A DNA stretch of 64,000 nt from FEN-1191 sp036490715 (lineage in GTDB: Bacteria; Pseudomonadota; Gammaproteobacteria; Steroidobacterales; Steroidobacteraceae), in NCBI GenBank assembly GCA_036490715.1, contig DASXDL010000047.1:1-64000 (forward strand), in the 5' to 3' direction. The notes below the pieces were generated by a model. It had not been told where the DNA came from and ran no database searches. It was given only the letters and a program-made list of their open reading frames with translations. A program made the translations under genes and the position numbers. Numbering within the stretch: position 1 is the stretch's first letter; every line of letters begins with the position of its first letter. Positions 1-7,753 of the stretch are shown here, one piece after another.

Positions 1-1083
1 ATGCGCCCCCTTGAGAGCCGACTCGGAGAACAAGATGCCGTTATTGGCCAGCAGCCCGACCGGGTAGCCGTGGATATGCGCGAACCCGGTCACCAGCGTG
101 CTGCCATAGCGCTGACGGAACTCGTCCAGGCGCGAGCCGTCGACCAGGCGCGCGATTACCTCGCGCACGTCGTAGGGCTTGCGGGTGTCGACCGGAATGA
201 CCCCGTACAGCTCTTGCGGATCGTAGCGCGGCTCCTCCGGACTGACCGGCGCAATCATGCCGCCCGGCGGCGCTGTGCGCGTCAGCTGGGCGACGATGCG
301 TCGCAGGATCGCCAGCGCATGGGCGTCGCTGTCGGCAAAGTGATCGGCCACTCCGGAGATACGGGTGTGCACGTCGGCGCCGCCGAGCTCTTCGGCACTG
401 ACCACTTCGCCGGTCGCCGCTTTCACCAGCGGCGGACCGCCGAGGAAGATCGTGCCGGTGTCCTTGACGATGATGCTCTCGTCCGACATCGCCGGCACAT
501 ACGCGCCGCCGGCCGTGCACGAACCCATGACGCACGCTAGCTGCGGGATACCACGTTCCGACAGGCGCGCCTGGTTATAAAAGATGCGGCCGAAGTGGTC
601 GCGATCCGGGAACACCTCGTCCTGCAACGGCAGGAAGGCGCCCCCCGAATCCACCAGGTAGATGCACGGCAGCTGATTCTCCGCCGCGATCTCCTGCGCC
701 CGCAGATGCTTCTTCACGGTGATCGGGTAGTAGGTACCGCCCTTGACGGTGGCATCGTTGGCCACGATCACGCACTCGCGCCCGCTGACCCGGCCGATGC
801 CGGCGACCATGCCGGCCGCGGGCACTTCGCCGCCGTACATGTCGTGGGCCGCCAACGCGCCGATCTCAAGGAACGGGCTGCCCGGATCGAGCAGCAGATC
901 GATGCGATCGCGAACCAGCAGCTTGCCGCGCGAGCGATGACGCTCGCGCGCGCTTTCCGAGCCGCCGCGGGCAACCTGCGCTGTGCGCTCGCGCAACTGC
1001 AACACCAGCGCGCGCATGGCCTCGGCATTGGCCAGAAACTGCGGCTGATCGCAGCGCAGGTTGGACTGAATCACATTGCTCAT
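1..1083 (-). CDS. liuB: methylcrotonyl-CoA carboxylase beta (carboxyltransferase) subunit, 3' end outside window
   Basis: Catalyses carboxyl transfer from biotin to 3-methylcrotonyl-CoA in leucine and isovalerate breakdown, with a separate biotin-carrying alpha subunit. The first 361 codons are present, starting at the ATG at 1081-1083 (MSNVIQSNLRC), and the frame stays open to the window edge. Carboxyltransferase signatures are visible: YGGEVPAAGMV, the VMGSCTAGGAYVPAMSDE oxyanion loop, and FLGGPPLVKAATGE followed by ELGGADVH. The SCTAGGAYVPAM loop is the MCC type; propionyl-CoA carboxylase beta has a PCAGGAVYSPA-like loop here. The matching isovaleryl-CoA dehydrogenase lies 11 kb away at 12.3 kb, so the liu genes are split in this genome. 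Confidence 0.9.
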   Translation of the reverse strand, partial: MSNVIQSNLRCDQPQFLANAEAMRALVLQLRERTAQVARGGSESARERHRSRGKLLVRDRIDLLLDPGSPFLEIGALAAHDMYGGEVPAAGMVAGIGRVSGRECVIVANDATVKGGTYYPITVKKHLRAQEIAAENQLPCIYLVDSGGAFLPLQDEVFPDRDHFGRIFYNQARLSERGIPQLACVMGSCTAGGAYVPAMSDESIIVKDTGTIFLGGPPLVKAATGEVVSAEELGGADVHTRISGVADHFADSDAHALAILRRIVAQLTRTAPPGGMIAPVSPEEPRYDPQELYGVIPVDTRKPYDVREVIARLVDGSRLDEFRQRYGSTLVTGFAHIHGYPVGLLANNGILFSESALKGAH

Positions 1084-1435
1084 GGGGCGTAACCGCGCGC
1101 CAACTCTACTCCAGACCGGTAAAATAATGAATCTATATTCACTTTTTTGTGGCGCATAGCACGGTTCGGTGTCAGCCAGCCGCCACAATTACGCGCCATA
1201 ACGTGGTTCAGCGACAATTCATCGGCCGCCTCTAGCATGGCGGACATGCCGCTGTGGCAGCATCGAGTGTCGATGGGCGTCCGACACGGACATCGGCCGA
1301 TTTGCCACTCGACCGTGGTCGAGGCCTTGGTCAGAATGTCGGCCAAACCGAGCTGGCCGGACCCCTGGATGGGGCCAAACCGCCGCCGGACTGGCTCCAA
1401 CGGTGCGCCAGTTTCACGAATCTCAGGAGTAGTGA
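1084..1435. other. intergenic region / probable opgGH leader
   Basis: These 352 bases between the divergent liuB and opgG genes contain no convincing gene. The AT-rich patch at about 1120-1150 is the best place for promoters in either direction. A perfect dyad sits at 1308-1323 and a looser GTGTCG...CGACAC pair lies shortly before it. Confidence 0.5.
1308..1323. repeat. perfect inverted repeat in opgG leader
   Basis: CTCGACC-GT-GGTCGAG reads identically on both strands (7-base arms, 2-base centre). The centre is too short for an RNA loop, so a protein-binding dyad is more likely than a hairpin. It lies about 110 bases upstream of opgG. Function is unproven; in GC-rich DNA such dyads also occur by chance. 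Confidence 0.3.
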
Positions 1436-2986
1436 GTGGACTCGCGACGATGGTTGCTGCTGACAGTGACAGCGTTCGCGGTCATTGTGCAGCATTCCAG
1501 TGCGCTGTCACCGCGGCCCAAGCCGCCGCAGCCGGCAGCCGCACCGAGGTTTGGTTTCGAGAGCGTGCAGCGGCTGGCGCAGGCCCGCGCCAATGACGAT
1601 TACCGTGACCGCAGCAGTAAGCTGCCCGACAGCTTGTCGAAGATCAGTTACGACGACTATCGCAATATCCAGTTCCGACCTGAGCAGGCGCTGTGGCGTC
1701 ACCAGGCGCTGTTCGAAGTGCAGTTCTTCCACCGCGGCTTTGCCTATGACAAGCGCGTCAATGTCACCGAGGTCGGAGAGGATGGTGCGCTGCGCCCGGT
1801 TAACTACGATCCGTCGCAATTCGATTTTGGCAAGAACGGGCCGCCCAAGGACCTGGCCGGGAACTTGGGCTACGCCGGACTGCGCGTTCACTTCCCGCTG
1901 CTTACGCCCGACTACAAGGACGAGCTCATCGCGTTCCTGGGCGCGTCCTACTTCCGGCTGCTGGGCCGCGATCAGAATTACGGCGCTTCGGCGCGCGGCC
2001 TGGCGATCAACGTCGCCACCACCGGCGGTGAGGAGTTCGCCTACTTTACCGACTTCTGGCTGGTGCGCCCGGCCCCCGAGCAGCGCACGCTCACTGTCTA
2101 CGCGTTACTGGACAGCCCGAGCGTGGCCGGCGCGTACCGCTTCGAGATCCGGCCCGGCATGACCAGTACGGTGGAAGTCACGGCGACGCTGTATCCACGC
2201 AAGGACATCGAGAAGCTCGGGCTGGCACCGCTGACCTCGATGTTTCTGTACGGCAAGGATCGACCGCGCCCCTACGATGATTATCGGCCCGAGGTGCACG
2301 ACAGCGACGGACTGCTGCTGCAGACCGGCGGTGGCGATTGGATCTGGCGGCCGTTGAACAACCCCAAGGCATTGCGGGTCTCAAGTTTCTCTGACGAACA
2401 TCCGCGAGGCTTTGGATTGACACAGCGCGAGCGCGACTTTGCCAGCTACCAGGACGAGGATGCGCGCTACCAGCGCCGTCCGAGCTATTGGGTTGCACCA
2501 TTGGGCGACTGGGGCAAAGGCGCGGTCGAGCTGGTCGAGATACCGACGGACGAGGACATTCACGACAACATCGTGTCCTTCTGGGTACCGGCGCTGCATG
2601 TGCAGCCGCACAAGGCATTCACGTTCTCCTATCTGATGTCGGCTTATTCGAAATCGGCGCAGTGGTCGCCAGCCGGCCGCGCGATTGCCACCCGCACGTC
2701 GAGCGCCGCGCGCGGGCGCGGCGGCGAGAACGGCCGGCGGATACTGATCGACTTTGCCGGCGGTGACCTAGCCTCGCTTGAGGCTTCGCAACCTGTGAAA
2801 GCCCAGATCAGCGCCCATAATGGTGACATCGACAACCTGGTGGTGCAGCGGCTGGCCGACAATGGCATGTGGCGCGTCAGTTTCCGGGTGTTGCCCAAGA
2901 ACAGCCAGGGCACCGACATGCGCTGCTATCTGACGCTGTACGGGGAGACGCTGACGGAGACCTGGACCTACCTGTGGACACCCTGA
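1436..2986 (+). CDS. opgG: periplasmic glucan biosynthesis protein OpgG/MdoG family
   Basis: 516 residues. OpgG acts in the periplasm on the nascent beta-glucan backbone made by OpgH during osmoregulated periplasmic glucan synthesis. The GTG start is supported by AGGAG at 1425-1429, six bases upstream. An N-terminal signal peptide is visible (RRWLLLTVTAFAVIVQHSSA), followed by family-typical stretches: YDDYRNIQFRP, FFHRGFAYDKRV, FLGASYFRLLGRDQNYGASARGL in pieces, FWLVRP and TSMFLYG. The length matches OpgG/OpgD proteins. The stop codon lies 13 bases inside opgH, indicating coupled translation. Because OpgD is a close paralogue, the alternative name cannot be excluded, but the direct coupling to opgH favours OpgG. 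Confidence 0.92.
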   Translation: MDSRRWLLLTVTAFAVIVQHSSALSPRPKPPQPAAAPRFGFESVQRLAQARANDDYRDRSSKLPDSLSKISYDDYRNIQFRPEQALWRHQALFEVQFFHRGFAYDKRVNVTEVGEDGALRPVNYDPSQFDFGKNGPPKDLAGNLGYAGLRVHFPLLTPDYKDELIAFLGASYFRLLGRDQNYGASARGLAINVATTGGEEFAYFTDFWLVRPAPEQRTLTVYALLDSPSVAGAYRFEIRPGMTSTVEVTATLYPRKDIEKLGLAPLTSMFLYGKDRPRPYDDYRPEVHDSDGLLLQTGGGDWIWRPLNNPKALRVSSFSDEHPRGFGLTQRERDFASYQDEDARYQRRPSYWVAPLGDWGKGAVELVEIPTDEDIHDNIVSFWVPALHVQPHKAFTFSYLMSAYSKSAQWSPAGRAIATRTSSAARGRGGENGRRILIDFAGGDLASLEASQPVKAQISAHNGDIDNLVVQRLADNGMWRVSFRVLPKNSQGTDMRCYLTLYGETLTETWTYLWTP

Positions 2987-4962
2987 ACACCACCGACAGT
3001 GCCAACCTGCTCGAGCTGACGGCGCCGAGCTCGGACCGACACGGGTCGTGGCGGCGCGGACTGTTCTTTGGCCTGACCTTCGCCACCGCGCTGGCGGCCG
3101 GCCTGCTGATGTTCGACATCCTCAAGGTCAACGGCCAGACCGTGCTCAACGCCCTGGCGCTGCCGCTGTTTCTGATCCTGTTCATCTGGATCGCCGGCGC
3201 GTTCTGGACCGCGGTGGCGGGATTCATCGTGCGTTTGCTGGGCCACGACCCGGCCGTGCTGCATCCGCAGCCCGGCGCGCCGGCGCCGCGCGGACGTACT
3301 GCGATTGTCACGCCGATCTACAACGAAGATACCGAGCACGTATTCGCCAATGCCGATGCCATCTGGAGCTCGCTGCAGCAGCAGGCTAGTGCCGAGTCGT
3401 TCGACTTCTTCATTCTGTCGGATACGCGCAAGCCCGAGATCGCCGCCGCCGAGGAAGCGGCCTGGCGGTCGCTGGTGGCGCGGCGCGGCGCGCAACGATT
3501 CTTCTACCGCCGCCGCAGCGACAATATTCAGCGCAAGTCCGGCAATCTGGCCGAATTCGTGCGCAACTGGGGCGGCGCCTACGATTACATGATCGTGCTG
3601 GATGCCGACAGCATCATGTCGGGTCAGGCACTGGTGACGATGGCGCAGATGATGGACGCGCACCCCGAGGTGGGCATCATCCAGACGCTGCCGCTGCTGG
3701 CCGGACGCGACACGGTGTTTGCTCGCATGCTGCAGTTCGCGGTGCGTATCAACGGCCCGATGCTGGCGCACGGCCTGGCCTTCTGGCAGCTCGGCGAAAG
3801 CAATTACTGGGGCCACAACGCCATCCTGCGGATGCGCCCGTTCGCGCAGTACTGCGGCCTGCCGCCGCTGCCCGGTCACGTACCGTTTGGCGGTGAGATC
3901 CTCAGTCACGACATCGTTGAGGCCGCGTTCATGCGCCGCGCCGGCTACAAGGTATGGCTGGTGCCGGACATCGGCGGCAGCTGGGAGGAAGTGCCGTCGA
4001 ACGTGCTCGATTATGCGGCCCGCGACCGGCGTTGGGCCCAGGGCAATCTGCAGCACATCGGCGTCATGCCGATGCGCGGACTGCATTGGCTCAGCCGCAT
4101 ACATCTTCTTACCGGCGTGCTGTCCTATGCCACATCGCCACTGTGGGCGCTGGTGCTGATCCTGAGCTCGATCGTCACCTGCATCCAGGCCGTGACTGGG
4201 CACCATTATTTCCGGCCGGGCGCCTACTCGCTGTTCCCAACCTGGCCGCAGTACCGCGACGGCGAGATCGCTGCGCTACTGGTCATGACGGTGGTGGTGC
4301 TGCTGGTGCCGAAAATGCTGGCGACGGCGCTGGTGCTCAAGGACCGGGTGGCGCGCCGCGCCTTCGGGGGCACCCGCATGATCGCCGCCGGGTTCCTGTT
4401 CGAACAGCTGCTCAGCATGCTGCTGGCGCCGACCATGATGCTGTTTCATTCCGACTTCGTGCTGCGCGCGCTGCTCGGACGCAGCGTGTCCTGGAACGCG
4501 CAGGCGCGTGGCGATCGTGGCATCCCCTGGCGCGAGGCATGGCAGCGGCATCGCTGGCACGCGACTATCGGCCTGGTCTGGGGTGCCATCATCCTGGCGC
4601 TGGCGCCGCACTTTATTTGGTGGATGTCACCCGTGCTCGCCGGCATGCTGCTGGCAACGCCGTTCACGGTCCTGACCAGTCGGGCCGACCTGGGCAGCGC
4701 GCTGCGCCGGCACGGCTGGTGGCTGACGCCGGAAGAAACCAGTCCGCCGCCGGAACTGGCGGCGGCGCTCGCGGCACGCGCCACAGCCAGCAGCCCGCCG
4801 GCCGATGTGCCGTTGATTGAGGGAATCCGGGTGGAAACCCGTCCCGACGATGGCGCGCTGATCGCCGTGCCGTCGCGCTCACCGCTGCCGATGGTGGCCG
4901 ATCCGCCGGCCTACCTGCGCATACGGCTGGCGTCGCGCCGCCGCGCAGTCACCTCGGCCTGA
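2974..4962 (+). CDS. opgH: glucans biosynthesis glucosyltransferase OpgH
   Basis: Inner-membrane family 2 glycosyltransferase that polymerises the glucan backbone from UDP-glucose. The start is taken as the GTG at 2974, overlapping the opgG tail; an ATG exists upstream at 2869 but lies deep inside opgG, where translation gives non-family sequence. From GTG the protein is 662 residues. Two N-terminal membrane segments (about residues 28-48 and 60-88) precede the catalytic domain, which shows TAIVTPIYNED, the D-x-D pair in VLDADSIMSG (D210, D212) and the Q/RxxRW-type motif RDRRWAQGNLQH (about 350-360). Several C-terminal membrane helices follow. It is shorter than the roughly 850-residue E. coli enzyme, like many non-enteric OpgH proteins. 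Confidence 0.93.
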   Translation: MDTLNTTDSANLLELTAPSSDRHGSWRRGLFFGLTFATALAAGLLMFDILKVNGQTVLNALALPLFLILFIWIAGAFWTAVAGFIVRLLGHDPAVLHPQPGAPAPRGRTAIVTPIYNEDTEHVFANADAIWSSLQQQASAESFDFFILSDTRKPEIAAAEEAAWRSLVARRGAQRFFYRRRSDNIQRKSGNLAEFVRNWGGAYDYMIVLDADSIMSGQALVTMAQMMDAHPEVGIIQTLPLLAGRDTVFARMLQFAVRINGPMLAHGLAFWQLGESNYWGHNAILRMRPFAQYCGLPPLPGHVPFGGEILSHDIVEAAFMRRAGYKVWLVPDIGGSWEEVPSNVLDYAARDRRWAQGNLQHIGVMPMRGLHWLSRIHLLTGVLSYATSPLWALVLILSSIVTCIQAVTGHHYFRPGAYSLFPTWPQYRDGEIAALLVMTVVVLLVPKMLATALVLKDRVARRAFGGTRMIAAGFLFEQLLSMLLAPTMMLFHSDFVLRALLGRSVSWNAQARGDRGIPWREAWQRHRWHATIGLVWGAIILALAPHFIWWMSPVLAGMLLATPFTVLTSRADLGSALRRHGWWLTPEETSPPPELAAALAARATASSPPADVPLIEGIRVETRPDDGALIAVPSRSPLPMVADPPAYLRIRLASRRRAVTSA

Positions 4963-4973
4963 CCGACCCGCAA

Positions 4974-4982
4974 TGCTATAAT
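4974..4982 (+). promoter_or_regulatory. extended -10 promoter of the VOC dioxygenase operon
   Basis: TGCTATAAT is a perfect extended -10 (TGn plus TATAAT) in the 62-base gap after opgH. No good -35 hexamer is seen 17 bases upstream, which fits the extended -10 class. The predicted transcription start near 4989 gives a leader of about 36 bases before the TTG start at 5025. Confidence 0.5.
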
Positions 4983-4984
4983 AA

Positions 4985-5018
4985 CTCCCGCCCTAGAGAA
5001 TTATTTCAGGAGCGGGAG
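4985..5018 (+). promoter_or_regulatory. inverted repeat covering promoter start and Shine-Dalgarno
   Basis: CTCCCGC at 4985-4991 is the exact complement of GCGGGAG at 5012-5018, with a 20-base AT-rich spacer. The right arm overlaps the Shine-Dalgarno GGAGG (5015-5019). The left arm begins at or just before the predicted transcription start, so the element could be an operator or, if transcription begins slightly earlier, a hairpin that masks the ribosome site. Confidence 0.35.
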
Positions 5019-5024
5019 GTAGGT

Positions 5025-5948
5025 TTGAATATCCTCGGCCCCGACGCGCTGGTGTTCGGCGTCGATGATCTGGATGCGTGCTATCGCTATTTGTCCGACT
5101 ACGGACTGAAGAAGACCGACAGCGCCCCGAGTGGCGCCACATTTGAGGCCCTGGACGGCACCGCCGCGGTGGTGCGCCGGGCTTCGGATCCCGGTCTGCC
5201 GCCACCGATCGCCGCCGCGCCCAACATTCGTGACCAGATCTACGGCGTCGCCGATAAAGCCACGCTCGAAGCCATCGGCGCCGAGCTGTCGCGCGATCGC
5301 GAGGTGCGCCTCGGCGCCGACGGCATTTTGCGCGCGATCGACGATAGCGGTTATCCGATTGCCTTCCAGGTCACCCGCCGGCGTCCGATCAACGCCCCCA
5401 GGTACATCAATGTGCCGGGCATGGATGTGCATCGCCCCCTCAACGTGGTAGCGGCGGTCGATGCGGGTCCCATCCCGGTCTACACCCTGTCGCACGTGGT
5501 GCTGTTCGCGCCCGATATCGACAAGGCGCAGAAGTTCTACGAGCAGCGCCTAGGGTTTCGCACCGCCGACGTGTTCACCAATCTGGGCCCGTTCATGCGT
5601 CCGGCGGGCACGCGCGAGCATCACACGCTGTTTCTGATCCGCGCCCCCAAGCCCGGACTGCAGCATTTCACCTTCCACGTTGCCGACCTCAACGACATGC
5701 TCAAGGCCGGCTGGAACTTCGTGCAGAAAGGCTATCGCTCGTTCTGGGGACCGGGACGGCACATCCTGGGCTCGAACAATTTCTGGTACTTCAACAGCCC
5801 GTTCGGCGGCCTGATGGAATACGACTCTGACATGGATCTGCACGATGATGCCTGGAAGCCGCGATACATCACCGCCGGCCCGCAGACCTCGCAGATCTAC
5901 CTGTTCCAGTTCGCCGAAAAGTGGGCGCCGGGCGATCAGAAACATTGA
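5025..5948 (+). CDS. VOC-fold extradiol-type dioxygenase
   Basis: 307-residue two-domain vicinal-oxygen-chelate protein resembling type I extradiol (catechol-cleaving) dioxygenases. The TTG start is supported by GGAGG five bases upstream and by agreement with the N-terminal VOC strand (DALVFGVDDLDACYRYL). The C-terminal domain begins at YTLSHVVLFAPDI, and the usual 2-His-1-Glu iron ligands can be assigned as H157, H214 (LQHFTFHV) and E265 (GGLMEYDSD). GPGRHILGSNNFWYF matches the substrate-side loop of 2,3-dihydroxybiphenyl dioxygenase relatives. The substrate is unknown. A Rieske ferredoxin-like gene follows immediately and a hydrolase lies two genes on, suggesting ring cleavage plus hydrolysis. 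Expression is probably driven by the extended -10 at 4974-4982. Confidence 0.8.
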   Translation: MNILGPDALVFGVDDLDACYRYLSDYGLKKTDSAPSGATFEALDGTAAVVRRASDPGLPPPIAAAPNIRDQIYGVADKATLEAIGAELSRDREVRLGADGILRAIDDSGYPIAFQVTRRRPINAPRYINVPGMDVHRPLNVVAAVDAGPIPVYTLSHVVLFAPDIDKAQKFYEQRLGFRTADVFTNLGPFMRPAGTREHHTLFLIRAPKPGLQHFTFHVADLNDMLKAGWNFVQKGYRSFWGPGRHILGSNNFWYFNSPFGGLMEYDSDMDLHDDAWKPRYITAGPQTSQIYLFQFAEKWAPGDQKH

Positions 5949-6303
5949 GCGACCGGCCGAGCAGGCGCTGTGTGCACTGACTGAGATCGCCGATGGGCAG
6001 GCGCGCGGCTTTCTGCCCGTGAACCGCGAGCACCGTGTGTTTGTGATACGGCGCGGCGAACGAGTGTACGCCTACCTCAACTCGTGCCCACATAACTGGC
6101 GGCCGCTGGACTATGCCCCGGACCGGTTCCTGTCGGCCGACGGCAGTCAAATCGTGTGCTACGCCCATGGGGCGCATTTCTCCCTCGACAGCGGTCGCTG
6201 CATCGCCGGCGTGTGCGTCGGCGCGTCCCTGATTCCGGTGCCGGTGCGCGTCGACAATGGCATGATTCTCATTCCAATCGAGCTGCCACGCCTGCCGGAG
6301 TAG
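5944..6303 (+). CDS. Rieske [2Fe-2S] ferredoxin-like protein
   Basis: About 119 residues. Both halves of the Rieske cluster motif are present: C48-P-H50 (NSCPHNWRPLDY) and C72-x2-H75 (VCYAHGAHFSL). Stand-alone Rieske proteins usually pass electrons to ring-hydroxylating oxygenases, although no oxygenase alpha subunit lies nearby. The start is uncertain. An in-frame ATG at 5845 gives 33 extra residues that look like an off-frame reading of the upstream gene. The position-consistent choice is the rare ATT at 5944-5946, which overlaps the upstream TGA in an ATTGA arrangement; a CTG lies further in. The gene is tightly placed between the dioxygenase and yebC. Confidence 0.75.
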   Translation: MERPAEQALCALTEIADGQARGFLPVNREHRVFVIRRGERVYAYLNSCPHNWRPLDYAPDRFLSADGSQIVCYAHGAHFSLDSGRCIAGVCVGASLIPVPVRVDNGMILIPIELPRLPE

Positions 6304-6305
6304 CC

Positions 6306-7028
6306 ATGGGCCGCATTTTCGAGGTTCGCAAGCACGCCATGTTCGCGCGCTGGAACCGCATGGCCAAAGGCTTCGCGCGCATCGCCAAGGACATCAATAT
6401 GGCGGTCAAGGCAGGCGGTCCGGATCCGGCTTCCAATCCGACCCTGCGACGCATCATGCAGAACGCGCGCGCGATCAACATGCCCAAGGACAAAGTCGAG
6501 GCGGCGATCAAGCGCGCCAGCGGTCACGACGCAACCAACTATCACCAGGTGCTGTACGAGGGCTATGCGCCGCACGGCGTGGCACTGCTGGTCGAGACCG
6601 CGACCGACAATCCAACCCGCACCGTGGCGCATGTACGCAACATCATGAGCAAGAATGGCGGCAACCTGGGCACGACCGGCAGCGTCAGCTTCCAGTTTCA
6701 CAAGATGGGCGTGTTCCGGCTCGATCCGGCCGGGATCGACCAGGATGAGCTCGAACTCGACATGATCGATCACGGTCTGGAGGAAATGGGCGAGAGCACC
6801 GGCGACAAGGGGGAAGTTCAGCTGGTGCTGCGCTGCGCGTTTGAGAACTTCGGCAAATTGCAGGAGGCACTGGAGGCGCGGCGGGTGGTACCGCTGTCGG
6901 CCGAGCACGACTTCGTCTGCACCGTGCCGGTGGAATTGCCGGAAGGCCACGCGACCGAAGCGCTCGAGCTGATCGACAAGCTCGAGCAGGAAGAAGACGT
7001 GCAGCGGGTATTTCACTCACTGGCCTGA
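6306..7028 (+). CDS. yebC: YebC/PmpR family protein
   Basis: 240 residues, full length for the YebC/PmpR family, whose members have been described as transcriptional regulators and more recently as factors that help ribosomes through difficult sequences. Family landmarks: the GRIFEVRKHAMFARWNRMAKGFARIAK N-terminal region seen in pieces, GGPDPASNPTLRRIMQNAR, NMPKDKVEAAIKR and GTTGSVSFQFHKMGVF. The ATG at 6306 lies two bases after the Rieske stop and begins at the conserved N-terminus. The final TGA overlaps the next gene's ATG (TGATG). YebC usually sits beside ruvC, so this location with a dioxygenase and hydrolase is atypical and it may be a second copy. Confidence 0.93.
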   Translation: MGRIFEVRKHAMFARWNRMAKGFARIAKDINMAVKAGGPDPASNPTLRRIMQNARAINMPKDKVEAAIKRASGHDATNYHQVLYEGYAPHGVALLVETATDNPTRTVAHVRNIMSKNGGNLGTTGSVSFQFHKMGVFRLDPAGIDQDELELDMIDHGLEEMGESTGDKGEVQLVLRCAFENFGKLQEALEARRVVPLSAEHDFVCTVPVELPEGHATEALELIDKLEQEEDVQRVFHSLA

Positions 7029-7738
7029 TGAGCAGATCCCTACCGAATCTGCTGGTGCCGGGCCTGCTCAATACCGCACGGCTATATATCGAGCAGCTGC
7101 CGACGCTATGGCGCTACGGCGCGGTGATGGTCGCGGACCATCGCAGCGACGACAGTCTGGCCGCCATCGCGCGCCGCATCCTGGCCGATGCGCCGCCGCG
7201 CTTCAGCCTATTCGGCTTGTCGATGGGCGGCTATGTGGCGATGGAGCTGTATCGCCAGGCACCTGAACGCATTGCGCGTCTGGCCTTGATGGATACTACC
7301 GCCCGCCCCGACACGCCCGAGCAAAGCGCTCGGCGCCGCGAACTGATCGAGCTGACCCGCGCCGGTCAATTTGCCGGTCTCATGGACTTGCTCTATCCGA
7401 ATCTGGTACATCCGCGACGCGTTGACGACGCTGCGTTACGTGCAGTGGTGAAGGGCATGGCGGCGGAGGTCGGGCCTGAGGCCTTCATCCGCCAGCAAAC
7501 CGCCATCATCAATCGCCCCGATTCGCGCCCGACGCTGGCGGCCATCGCCTGCCCGACCCTGGTGCTGGTCGGGGACTCCGATCAGCTCACGCCGCCGGAT
7601 CGCGCCCGCGAGATCGCGGCAGGGATTCGGGGTGCGCAGCTGGTCGTGGTACCGGAGTGCGGCCATGTGTCCGCGCTCGAACAGGCCGAGCGGGTGACCG
7701 CAGCGCTGAACAACTGGCTGCAAAAACTCGATACCTGA
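7028..7738 (+). CDS. alpha/beta-fold hydrolase
   Basis: 236 residues. The nucleophile elbow is GLSMGG with S65. An aspartate in VGDSDQLTPP and a histidine in ECGHVSALEQ complete a Ser-Asp-His triad. HG oxyanion-type sequence is replaced by LLVPGLLNT near the N-terminus, as in several small esterases and meta-cleavage hydrolase relatives. Translation is coupled to yebC by a TGATG overlap, making this the last gene of the 5.0-7.7 kb operon. Together with the extradiol-type dioxygenase it could hydrolyse a ring-cleavage product, but no substrate can be read from the sequence. Confidence 0.82.
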   Translation: MSRSLPNLLVPGLLNTARLYIEQLPTLWRYGAVMVADHRSDDSLAAIARRILADAPPRFSLFGLSMGGYVAMELYRQAPERIARLALMDTTARPDTPEQSARRRELIELTRAGQFAGLMDLLYPNLVHPRRVDDAALRAVVKGMAAEVGPEAFIRQQTAIINRPDSRPTLAAIACPTLVLVGDSDQLTPPDRAREIAAGIRGAQLVVVPECGHVSALEQAERVTAALNNWLQKLDT

Positions 7739-7753
7739 GCCCGACCGCTCCCT

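Noticed and set aside
2968..4206. 412-codon open frame antisense to opgH
   Set aside because: Composition is histidine/arginine/glutamine-rich shadow sequence of a high-GC gene; opgH on the other strand has full family motifs.
6159..7016. 285-codon open frame antisense to yebC
   Set aside because: Shadow of yebC; YebC family conservation is unambiguous on the plus strand.
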